From positions 2,620,909 through 2,684,908 of the forward strand of contig CAMGYJ010000007.1 of the NCBI GenBank assembly GCA_946122785.1: 64,000 nt of DNA. The letters run 5' to 3'. Below, piece after piece: positions 25,101-34,056 of this stretch (positions within the stretch are counted from its first letter, which is position 1; the number at the start of each line of letters is the position of its first letter). Made by a program: the position numbers and the translations under genes. The notes beneath the pieces were generated by a model that was not told the DNA's origin, did no database searches, and was given only the letters and a program-made list of their open reading frames with translations. This stretch comes from Linum tenue (lineage: Eukaryota; Streptophyta; Magnoliopsida; Malpighiales; Linaceae).

Positions 25101-28100
25101 TTACAGAATACAAGAAGTAAAGGGGCAATTGTTGGGATATGGATTAATATGCCTACAAGACTATAAATGGGTCCAAGCCCAACGCAAGGAGTCACGGGCC
25201 CAGGCCCACCTATGGAGTCTCAAGCCCTATATAAGGAGGCCAAAGCCTCCAAGTCATGGATCCTCTTCTTCCCTTCCTCACTTCTACCCTAAGGTCTCTC
25301 TCTAAACTCTCTCTCTCTACATACAATAAACCGCATTCTATATCGTACTAACTTGGGCGTCGGAGCGTAGATCCCGGGGGCCGCCCCCCGCGCCACAGAT
25401 TCTTCCACTCCCGAGGAGATCGGACGAGGGAGTCCAGATCGGAGCCCCACAACCGCCTAGTACATTCTAGGCACAAACACTTACCTTTTCTTTATATATG
25501 CGGCAGGATGTGGCAAACTTTCCTGGTGGTGCTGGTAGTGTACTCTGCATGGGCATCCATCTTTGAACTAGCTTTCAAGAAAGCAGCAACTGGGACGCTG
25601 TCCCACATCGATTTGGGGGTGGATGCTTTCTTTGCTGTCGACATTGTTCTCACCTTCTTTGTGGCTTATCTAGACACGACAACGTATCTTCTCGTCGATG
25701 ATCACAAGAAGATTGCTACAAGGTCCGATATTCATGCTTATCTTCGCATTCCATCATCTTCTTGTCTTCTGAATGAGCAAGCTGAAAAACCATGTGAAAA
25801 CAAAATTGATGCCAGGTATCTTACGAAACCATGGTTCATAATGGACGTGGCCTCCACCCTGCCATTTCAGACCATATACAGTATCTTCAGTAGCAGAATG
25901 AACCATGAAGAAGTCTTTGGTTTCCTCAACCTGCTACGACTATGGAGACTCCGACGTGTCAGCCAGCTCTTCATAAGGTAAATCCAACCAACTACCATTC
26001 CTTGTATAGATTTTGACCATATAACAGATTTTGAAGGATATGCTTGTTTGGATGGATGATTTGAGAGAAGGAATTGAAAATTGTGGATCACATACTGTAA
26101 TAAATTGATGGGAATAAAAAAAAAAAATTCACCTCTCATGGTTAGATTTGGAGAGAGAGACTCTGGCCTTGGATATTTCCTAATTCCTTCATAAATTCCA
26201 AATTCCTCCAGCAGATGGAATCTAAATTCTAAAGTCAGATTCCATCAATCTCAATTCACATGCCCAAACGAATCCCTGAAATCAAGCACCACTCATCTAA
26301 TAAAAAATTCCCACTTACCATGACAGACTGGAGAAGGACACGCGATTCAGCTACTTCTGGACTAGGTACTTCAAGCTAGTAGGGGTAAGAAACTAAGAAC
26401 CTTGCCTCCACAAAAACTCACCTGCTGAGCTATCTTTTACCTAGCTCTGTCTTATTGACTGAAGACTTTGGCAGGTTACACTATTAGCTGTGCACTCAGC
26501 AGCGTGCATCTACTTCTGGCTGGCTTACAATCATCCACTTGAAGATGAAACCTGGATTGGTTCTGAGGTCAACGATTTCAAACACAGAAGCATTTGGCTG
26601 AGCTACACTTATTCCATGTACTGGTCGATAGTCACCCTCACCACGGTTGGTTATGGAGACCTACACGCAGTAAATACAGGAGAGAAAGTTTTCAATATGT
26701 TTTATATGCTGTTCAACATTGGTCTTACAGCTTACCTAATCGGAAACATGACCAATCTTGTTGTCCACAGTGCCGTTCAAACTTTTGCAATGGTACGCAA
26801 TCATTCGTCTACTTTCTATAAAACCTTATCAAACACTTTATCTTCAGATTTACTAGAACTTTAGAGAAATTTGTTATTTTTTAGAAATAAAACTGAAACA
26901 TACACAATGTCTTGCCAGAGAGATTCGATCAATGACATTTTGAGGTATGCAAACAAGAACCGGCTTCCTGAAAACTTGAAAGAGCAAATGCTGGCACACA
27001 TGCAACTCAAGTTCAAAACAGCCGAGCTAAAGCAAGAGGAAGTTCTGGAGGATCTTCCGAAGGCAATAAGATCTAGCATATCTCAGCATCTATTTCGTAA
27101 TACAGTTGAGAATGCTTACCTATTCAAAGGAGTGTCAGAAGACCTTGTTACCCAGCTGGTATGTGATCTGCATGAAAATCTACAACCAGTAATAACACCA
27201 TTAAAGTGAGTGAAGCAATACGCTACAAAATTTCAGGAATGGTAAGTCTTAACAAGACTTGGTTTTTGCACTTCTGCTTTTTCTAGGTGTCTGAGATGGA
27301 AGCTGAGTACTTCCCACCAAAGGTTGAGATCATATTGCAAAATGAAATCCCTACAGATTTTTATGTCCTGATTTCTGGAGCAGTGGTACAGCATCTATCT
27401 CCTCTTACTCAAATATACTGATATTGCATCACTGAACTTGCTGAGAGCTACTTCAAACTGCAGGATGTGATGAGCTACAAGAATGGTACAGAACAGGTAC
27501 TTCCACGAAAGAACACTTCCATTCTCTTGTCAGGAAATTCTAAAAGAATATCTAACTCATAAGTTTGTGATGAACTGCTAAAGAAGAACCCACTTGCACT
27601 AAGCGTGATTACAATAGAAACAATCAGGAAAACACTACAACTGATAAGAGCAAAAGCAGCCCAAACACAGACAATTCTGCCAAATAGTCTTTTGACTCTC
27701 TGAAAAGTTGTGATCCCCGCCCTCCAGGACTTGCATTCTGCAGCAGCAAAATAAAATATCGATCAGACTATTAAAGTCTAAGAACAATGGTTGTGTGTAT
27801 CCTAAAACAAAACTTTCCAGATTATTCCAGGTTTTAATGCACCAATAACTACATAGATCACTTGGAATCAGAAAATACTAACGCATAAAGAAGTACGAAA
27901 CGTATGCCACAAGAGATGCACAGCACTGAAGAAGGAAAACAGAAAATTGATTATGAGATCAGTGGTTATGACTCATGACACATCTATCTAGAACCACCAA
28001 GAAGATGGAGATTTGGCAGGAGAAATTAGGTTTTCAGTTCATGTCCTATAAAAGAATCTAAGCCCATTGGATGTTTTCAGTTCTTGTCAACACTAGGAGC

Positions 28101-29883
28101 TGGGGATTTGGCAGGAGAGATTGGGGTATTGTTCAACATTCCACAACCCTTTGTAGTGAGGACTAAGAGGCTTTCTCAAGTTGTCCGCCTGAGTCATCAG
28201 CACTTCAAGCAAATAATGCAGCCACATAGTGAGGATGGCAAGAAGATCATCTCCAACTTCACACAGGTACAAACAAGACTAATTCTTTGGCACAATCACT
28301 AACATTTTAGACCTCTGTATAATATCAGTTACATGCAAATTTCATGGTGGCATTTTATGCTGGCTTTATCATTCTCAGTACCTGAAGGAACTGAAAAAAG
28401 ACATGCTGGATGAACTCCCATTTCTGACAGAATCACTAGAAGAAATGGATATACAGGTAAATTCACTTGAGTGAATTCCATATGGCAAAAAAAAAACTTG
28501 CTAGGAGCTGAATTTTTATTGCATTAACTTCCCTACTCTCACTCCTCTGACCTCCATAACGCACAAAAGCTTCTAATGTATCGGATCAACAGAAAAAGTT
28601 TGACACATCCCTAAACCCTAGTAGCTTAGCCCATGACTATTTGCGGATTTCCCTGTTGAGCATGAAAAAGATATAATTCTTGTTTTTCTATTCAATGCCA
28701 ACACCTCAATGTATTATGGTCACTGCTTCCTACAGGAAAGAATACCAAATGATGATCAACGAGATGTTCAAGCACATAACTCCCTCGAAGATGAAAGTAC
28801 AGAAGGTAAACTCAAGACCCATATAATTTTTTTCATGAAAACTAATAAAGGCAATTTAGTAGGAATATGACAAGGGATTCTAGGCTTTATCCATGTATGT
28901 ATTAAACACTCATTTGGGAAATTTTCAGATGTAGAATATTTTATACTTGATAAAACTTGTGCTTGCCTAGAGACTTAAAGAAATCAGGTACTATACCTAG
29001 AGCACCTCTTTAACTTTTATCACCCGTTTTGTTCTATGATGTGAGAAAGACTAAGGTCTTCCCTGCACGTAATGACTAACCAACCTGGTTATCAGAAGCT
29101 TCTACTTTCACTGATCAGTCATAACTAAAAGAGAATTTCAACGCCCTACATTCATTTTAGCTAACTTTGTATGCTCCATTATCAAAATATTGATGTTTGC
29201 TCTGTTGATGACTCACCATTGTGCCTTCAGCAGCTGAGCTAATAAGGATTTCATTAACTTTTCTTATCTATGTTCATTTTTCAGGACCACATGTAACTTC
29301 ATTATTTACCAAGTCTATACGGGTAATAATCCATGGGCATCATCCAGAGGAACTTCCAACAGAGAAAGTTACCTTTGGGAAGCTAGTCTATCTGCCAGAT
29401 ACAGTCGAGGGACTTCTAGGATTGGCAGGTAACACAGTATTATTAAATCCATCAGTCCATAACAAGTAACTTGTAAATAGTATGACGTCATTTTCTCTTA
29501 CACAAAGCATAGATGCATGTTTGTGCAAAAATTATTTCCCCCTGAAAGGCCTAACCGGAGGCACTGCAGTAGTATGCCTTATTAACATGCACAAGCACAG
29601 AAATATGCAACACAACAAATTTCAATCCATCATGCTGAAAGCATCTATATGAGAGTAGAGACAGACTGGCAGGTTTACAACATTACATATGGATATACAA
29701 CATATTTAGCGGTGTCTCGTAAGGAATTGTGGACACGATAAAGCAAGATTTTAACCTTGTATACACTTTTTCCCTGCAGAAAAGAAGTTTGGAAACAGAG
29801 GAAACAAAATTGTCATGGAGGATGGCACACAGGTTGAAGATCTGGACGCCCTAAGAGAGAATGACCACTTGTTTGTCTTTTAG
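19198..29883 (+). CDS. KAT3: Shaker-type K+ channel modulatory subunit KAT3/KC1
   Basis: Plasma-membrane alpha subunit that in Arabidopsis co-assembles with AKT1/KAT1 and shifts their gating. Exons: 19198-19270, 19539-19707, 25507-25977, 26327-26384, 26475-26792, 26919-27158, 27287-27385, 27464-27496, 28081-28266, 28379-28456, 28736-28805, 29285-29428, 29780-29883. They encode 680 residues, or 649 if 25723-25815 is spliced out. The KC1-type N-terminus [15 protein letters not shown] is present, followed by S1-S4 with an arginine-rich S4 ([16 protein letters not shown]) and the pore [14 protein letters not shown]. Then come the C-linker, a cyclic-nucleotide-binding-like domain (exons 6-9) and a terminal KHA domain ending [11 protein letters not shown]. 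The pore is intact. ATG 19198 is the start whose phase joins exon 2. Intron 2 is 5.8 kb because of a retrotransposon. The assignment to KC1 rather than KAT1/AKT1 rests on the N- and C-terminal motifs. Confidence 0.93.
19780..19784 (+). repeat. Target-site duplication, left copy (CTTAC)
   Basis: Five bases CTTAC immediately before the 5' LTR match the five bases at 25480-25484 after the 3' LTR. This marks the insertion as intact and unrearranged. Confidence 0.9.
19785..20135 (+). repeat. 5' LTR
   Basis: 351-base LTR with a likely TATA box at 19883-19889 (CCTATATAAGG). It ends GGCGCCAAACA, directly before the primer-binding-like site. Confidence 0.93.
20139..20155 (+). other. Retrotransposon primer-binding-like site
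   Basis: TGGCGCCCACCGTGGGG starts three bases after the 5' LTR. Its first seven bases fit the 3' end of plant tRNA-Asp, but the rest does not match fully, so the priming tRNA is left unassigned. Confidence 0.6.
22027..22297 (+). repeat. Internal direct repeat, copy 1 (271 bases)
   Basis: Begins ACCTGCCAACCGCACAACC and recurs at 23045-23315, apparently without mismatch, with a constant offset of 1018 bases. Inside it, the phrase CTCGACGCTGCCCGCCAAGG also occurs twice. Confidence 0.9.
22901..22946 (+). pseudogene. trnR-ACG: 3' part of plastid-type tRNA-Arg(ACG), captured fragment
   Basis: The sequence reads from the anticodon stem and loop (GTGGCTACGAACCAC, anticodon ACG) through the variable region and T arm (GGGGGTTCGAATCCC) to the acceptor strand TCGCCCA. 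This is how the chloroplast trnR-ACG gene ends as I know it. The acceptor 5' strand and the normal D arm are absent: the upstream bases are unrelated, so it cannot make a tRNA. It lies inside the retrotransposon between the two 271-base repeats. Confidence 0.75.
23045..23315 (+). repeat. Internal direct repeat, copy 2 (271 bases)
   Basis: Second copy of the 22027-22297 block. The two copies bracket a 747-base segment of different composition that contains the plastid-type tRNA fragment. Confidence 0.9.
23413..23508 (+). repeat. 48-base tandem duplication in retrotransposon
   Basis: Two adjacent units, CCTCACATTGAAGACCCGGA... and CCTCGCATTTGAGACCCGGA..., share GACCCGGACCGCCTTGAAGC and end in a GCTCGGCCC phrase. 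Confidence 0.8.
23881..24065 (+). repeat. About 66-base tandem repeat, three copies
   Basis: Three diverged units contain ATTCATGCCTTCTGCCTCCG and a CCGCCTCCGAGCGATG block. They lie just upstream of the minisatellite. Confidence 0.75.
24187..24795 (+). repeat. GC-rich minisatellite inside retrotransposon
   Basis: More than twenty imperfect units of roughly 24-33 bases built on GCGCTTCCCAGGAAGCCGAG plus GAGCGA. TTCCCAGGAA in each unit is a short palindrome. Unit length is mostly a multiple of three, so long open frames run through on both strands; these are repeat artefacts and not genes. Confidence 0.9.
25130..25479 (+). repeat. 3' LTR
   Basis: 350-base copy matching the 5' LTR base for base up to the terminal dozen bases, where it ends GGCACAAACA instead of GGCGCCAAACA. 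The following CTTAC repeats the five bases before the 5' LTR. Confidence 0.93.
25480..25484 (+). repeat. Target-site duplication, right copy (CTTAC)
   Basis: Second copy of CTTAC, 27 bases before the first base of KAT3 exon 3. It fits a plant branch-point consensus (YTNAY), with the A 24 bases from the exon. Confidence 0.9.
25723..25815 (+). other. Stop-free 93-base intron within KAT3 exon 3 (exitron-like)
   Basis: GT at 25723 and AG at 25814-25815 bracket 93 bases divisible by three without a stop. Removing them joins IATR to [10 protein letters not shown], which is how KC1 proteins read. Keeping them adds 31 residues ([14 protein letters not shown]...) to the S2-S3 loop that the family lacks. 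Most likely a real intron that can be retained in frame. Confidence 0.75.
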
Positions 29884-30137
29884 ATTCTGGACTGTCATTC
29901 GATATGACTCGTAGGCCTCTTCCTTATGGACTCTCAGACACAAAGTTTCAAACAGCTTATGAGCATATTATTGCCTCTTTTTGTGTGTTATTCCGTTCTT
30001 GTTTCTTCAATTCCAGTGATTGTGCTCTTGTGAGTTTAACAATGCAATAGACACAGGCACATTTGAATGTATAGTAAATCTAGAACTCGTAGAAGAATTA
30101 ATGTTTCTTCAAGAACATGCAGCCCTTCTTACCGTCA
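29884..30137. other. Short convergent intergenic region
   Basis: Shared 3' UTR space of KAT3 (+) and the coiled-coil gene (-); no other feature seen. Confidence 0.5.
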
Positions 30138-30815
30138 TCAATGTCGGCGGTTGAGTATATCCAGAAGGGAATAAGCAGCTTTCTGGAACTTCTCTTTCTC
30201 TTCGTCCAAAGCTTTCTTCCTCTCCATAGCCGCCTCTTTGCATTTCCCAATCTCCTCCGTTACTCCAGCAGAAGTTTGGTCCATTTCACTGCAAACACAG
30301 GAATGCCTCAGCACCAGAGAGGGAAATCAAATCCAATTCCAACCTAGGGCTTGCTCATCCGTCCACCTTGTCATCTTAAGCATCTCCGCCATCGCGTTCT
30401 GGACCTGCTGCGACATATCTGCGAACACCAATAGTAGCTGACGATCAATTCCCGCAAACATTCTCTGATTTCAACATTCTGATAGAGCGATACGCATCTT
30501 ATCCCACACTGAACGAAACTTCCCGAGAAAAATCGTTTTCGGAAGATAAAAAAATCGACTGTGCGTAATTCGACGAACATCAAGATGCTCAGGAGATCAG
30601 TAGAACGGTTTCCGATCGCTAACTGACTCGTCCGAGAAAGAAAATTCACGAAATCGGACCTCGCGACCGGAGATTCAAACAGCTTAATCTACGAATGCGG
30701 AGGTTCGAGAGTGGAAGGGAAACGAACCGTAGATGACGGAGGTGAGCTCCAATTCAGTTTCCGAAGACGGAGCGAGAACCATCGCGGATCCGGAACCTGT
30801 AGGTGAAGCAGCCAT
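30138..30815 (-). CDS. Small coiled-coil protein, function unknown
   Basis: Three minus-strand exons (30815-30728, 30418-30367, 30288-30138) with canonical GT..AG sites encode 96 residues. The protein starts MAASPTGSGSAMVLAPSSET, then a helical segment DMSQQVQNAMAEMLKMTSEM, then a charged helix rich in Glu and Lys (EEIGKCKEAAMERKKALDEE) and ends SLLDILNRRH. Heptad-like hydrophobic spacing suggests a coiled coil and a role as a small subunit of a complex. There is no signal peptide or membrane segment. I do not recognise the family by name. The exon phases and the clean start support a real gene; the function is open. Confidence 0.8.
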
Positions 30816-32746
30816 TGTCGATCGGAGTTGCTTGAGAGTGGATTGGAAGTTGGAACTGGAACCTCTTGGAAGCCTTTCGAAACTTTGAATTTTTTGGATG
30901 AATGAGAAGCTGGCGGGAGCGCAAGTTTTCGCGTGCTTTTTTACACTCTGGAGCCAAGCTTCTTATATGTAGTTTTTTGGAAAGGAGTCTCGGCCCTCAC
31001 AAACCCGACAAAAGCCGTTTGATTTGGGCCAAGTAATGTGAAAGGTTCGATTAATCAAGTTTGGGCTTTGAGGTTTTGAAAGGCGAGGCCGGCCAATTTT
31101 CAAGCCTGCTAAAGAACTCTTTTTGGGATGGACTCGCACGTTTGCTTGGGCTTTTGACTGTGAGCGTTACTTACAGTAAAAAAAATGCTAATGTTTCTTC
31201 TTGTTTTCTTGGCAAGGCTCGTTTTGATTGCAAAATATGTAGTCTTATGCAATGTCGTTGATATTTCTCGAAATGTGAAAAAACCTTATAACTCATTATA
31301 AAATCTATGTCAAATACGATTACATCGTACTAAACAATACGTAATATAGGAAAAAAAATATTGTTAGCTAAGTACTAAAAACGTAAAAGCTACTTAGCAT
31401 TGTACCTTGACAATGGACTGTGTCACGGCACGTGTCATCTCGAGCCCACTTTCCTCAACTCTTGTCTTCTATGATTCATAAGTTTATCGTGTTAGTCCCA
31501 ATTATCAAATTTGATATATGAAATGGTTCATAAAATATACAAATTCACGTCAAACTAAACTTATATATTTTGTGTCCGTATTCGTGCCGTACCATACCCT
31601 AACCATAATATGTCGTGCTGCGGTGCTAGTCCGTGGGCAACTCGACGGGGTGGCGGTACACTCACCAGTCGCCACCTACCATATCTCAATGACTCAATCT
31701 CAAGAGTTCTGTGGGTTTTTTTCCCCCCTTGCATCACCTACCTCGTTCTCATCTTTTAACATGTGCAATTACAGCTTCTTACCTACCAGCCATACACATG
31801 AGTTTTACGTCCCCACGTACAGAGAAGACGACGCAGGAAAAGGGATAAAAAGCCAAGAATGCAAATATCATCATCAGTCCACGTTCATAAATAGTTGCAT
31901 TTTGCAGTCACAAAGAACAGAAACAAACAGATGTAAAGGGGAACACAATAAGCCACAGACTCTGCATGGGGAAAAAAAAAAGTCGAAACTATTGTAAGAA
32001 AATAGGTCCTACTTGCTTTATGGACTCTTTTCCCAAAAACACAAGAGTTAAGTCTTAAAATTTTAATAATATTACACTTACAGTAAAAAAAAATACTTAA
32101 AATACACACTAATTTGGTGCGATTCGCTATAGTGCCCAGCAATCGTGGTGCTGGTTCGCTGGAGACCAAAGTTATGATCGTTTGAAAGCTTCACGAATGT
32201 TGGGTTTAGAATCGCTAGAGTTTGAAGGCTGGATCGCATCTCTATGCAATAATTTGTGGAGATCGAATCTGTCAGAAGATATCCCAGTAAAATCACTCCG
32301 ACTTCCAATGAACCGTGATGTCAAACTCGCTAGTTTTAGAAAGTTTGAGTGTAGGTGTGTAGTAATGTGAGAATTTTTTAATTAGTAAGGGATGAAATCC
32401 CTTTGTGACAATAATGCATCGGTCCTCATAAGGGTGCACAACAGTCTGGTCCAGATTACATCAGTCCATATTGAACCAAATATAATGTGGTTCGATTTGT
32501 TTCCATAAATACGGGGAAAAAACCCAAATCAAATTGATATTTGCATCGAACCAATCATACAATCAATCTAATTTTTATCAATCTTGAATCGTAAGATGTC
32601 ATTTACTATTCAACTGTGGTTCTCATACACAGTTGCGCACACCCGCCCTAGCCCTATAAAAAGCCCCCTCCACGCCAAAACATAGAACTACTCACACAAC
32701 ACATTTGTGCAACCCTTCCAAAACACCAAATCTAAAGGTCACAAAC
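30816..32746. other. Intergenic, between divergent coiled-coil and dirigent genes
   Basis: AT-rich and without a recognisable gene; short open frames around 31518-31997 have no family features and atypical composition. The last 100 bases are the dirigent promoter and leader. Confidence 0.55.
32654..32661 (+). promoter_or_regulatory. Probable TATA box of the dirigent gene
   Basis: CTATAAAA in the context CCCTATAAAAAGCCCC lies about 90 bases before the ATG, followed by a CA-rich leader. It is a textbook spacing for a plant core promoter. Confidence 0.65.
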
Positions 32747-33331
32747 ATGAAGAAAACCCAAAGCAGCCATTCCTTCCTCCTCCTCTTCATCACCACCACC
32801 TTCTTCTTCACCTCATCCATGGCCGCTTCCTCCCCCAAGAAAACACCCCTCACACCATGCAAGAAACTCGACCTCTACTTCCACGACATCCTCTACGACG
32901 GCCACAACGCCGCCAACGCCACCTCCGTCATCGTCGCCAGCCCCGCCGCCGGCTCCTCCAGCTCCGGCACCCGCACCTCCCTCTCCCCGAACTTCCACTT
33001 CGGCGACATGATCATCTTCGACGACCCCGTCACGTTGGACAAGAACATCCGCTCCAAGCCCGTGGGCCGGGCCCAAGGCTCGTACATCTTCGACGCCAAG
33101 TCCACGTACTCGGTGTGGCTGGGCTTCGCGTTCGTGCTCAACAGCACGGACTATAAAGGCAGCATCACGTTCGCCGGGGCCGAGCCCGTGACGCTGAAGA
33201 CACGTGACGTGCCGGTGGTCGGCGGGACCGGGGATTTCTTCATGCACCGTGGGATTGCGACGACGACCGACGAGGTCGTGGACGGGCATCTTTGTGTTGG
33301 GGTTCATGTCAAGTTTTACGAGTGTTACTAG
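32747..33331 (+). CDS. Dirigent protein, DIR-a-like
   Basis: Secreted protein that guides stereoselective coupling of monolignol radicals, as in pinoresinol formation. An intronless frame encodes 194 residues. An N-terminal signal peptide ([20 protein letters not shown], to about residue 26) is followed by the beta-barrel dirigent domain. Motifs are [45 protein letters not shown] and [11 protein letters not shown], with the end YECY. The NFAGA-like and [11 protein letters not shown] motifs point to the DIR-a group (relatives of Arabidopsis DIR5/DIR6), but the enantiomer made cannot be read from the sequence. ATG 32747 was chosen because it begins the signal peptide. The coding region is strikingly GC-rich, mostly at third positions, unlike its neighbours. 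Confidence 0.95.
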   Translation: MKKTQSSHSFLLLFITTTFFFTSSMAASSPKKTPLTPCKKLDLYFHDILYDGHNAANATSVIVASPAAGSSSSGTRTSLSPNFHFGDMIIFDDPVTLDKNIRSKPVGRAQGSYIFDAKSTYSVWLGFAFVLNSTDYKGSITFAGAEPVTLKTRDVPVVGGTGDFFMHRGIATTTDEVVDGHLCVGVHVKFYECY

Positions 33332-34056
33332 TGATGTGGGGTTTGGGCCGGGCTTGTAGTTTTTATGGGCTGAAGAAGGTAGTTCATGTATCCATTGGGC
33401 CTAGCTTGCTGGAATAAGTTTGGAGAGATAATTGCTGTTTGTTTAAGCGCTCTCGTTTCTATGGGACTCTAAAAGCTGAATGATAGGCTTTTAAAATTTC
33501 ACCCACTTTTCTGGTGGTATAAATAATTTCGAATTCATATCATCCATCCTAAAAAAATTAACCGAGCATTCAAATTGTTTCACAAAATAAAACATACAAA
33601 AAGTTTAATCAATTCAAATTAGTAATTAAGGTTGGAGTTGGCGGTGGACCACCTAGAAACGAACCTTGCAAGTTACCTAAATAAATTAGTAACTAGTTAA
33701 GGTTGGATAGCCCGACTTAGTATTCTTTCTGCTTAGATTTTATATATGTGGTTAAAATAATGAATTAGTGAAGAGTCGAAATAAAATCGTTCATCCAATT
33801 CCATAACGAACCGTTAAAAAAAATTTAATCCGCATACTAAATATTCAAGCTAAGTGAACCAAATTGTTATTGTAACTGGTTTAACCATTCCACCGGTACA
33901 ATTTACTAATGTTTTTGGGCAGACTATTTTTACTGATGGCTCTTTGTATCACCATAGACATTCAATCAAGGCGACAACAAGATACAAGCATGCAAAAAAA
34001 TTAATGGAGTTGGAAGAAAAACCATGGACAGAGCAGTCTTCTTGTTTTTCCCTTTT
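33332..34056. other. Convergent intergenic region, dirigent/ABCC
   Basis: 3' UTRs of both genes in AT-rich sequence. No coding or repeat feature was recognised. Confidence 0.55.

Larger units (their letters stand above)
19785..25479 (+). mobile_element. Young non-autonomous LTR retrotransposon inside KAT3 intron 2
   Basis: Two direct LTRs (351 and 350 bases) begin TGTTGGGATATGG and end ACA. The whole 5695-base unit is bracketed by the 5-base target duplication CTTAC. A primer-binding-like site follows the left LTR and a purine-rich tract (AAAGGGGCAA) precedes the right one, so it lies in the same orientation as KAT3. The LTRs are identical except in the last dozen bases. No gag, protease, reverse transcriptase or integrase could be read in any frame, so it must depend on helper proteins (a LARD-type derivative, probably Ty3-like by its primer site; this class is inferred). 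The interior is built of GC-rich tandem and dispersed repeats. Confidence 0.93.

Noticed and set aside
31518..31997. 159-codon plus-strand frame
   Set aside because: No ATG at its start, no recognisable domain and composition like intergenic DNA.
32813..33307. 164-codon minus-strand frame opposite the dirigent gene
   Set aside because: Arises from the extreme GC content of the dirigent coding sequence; Gly/Ala/Val-rich with no family features.
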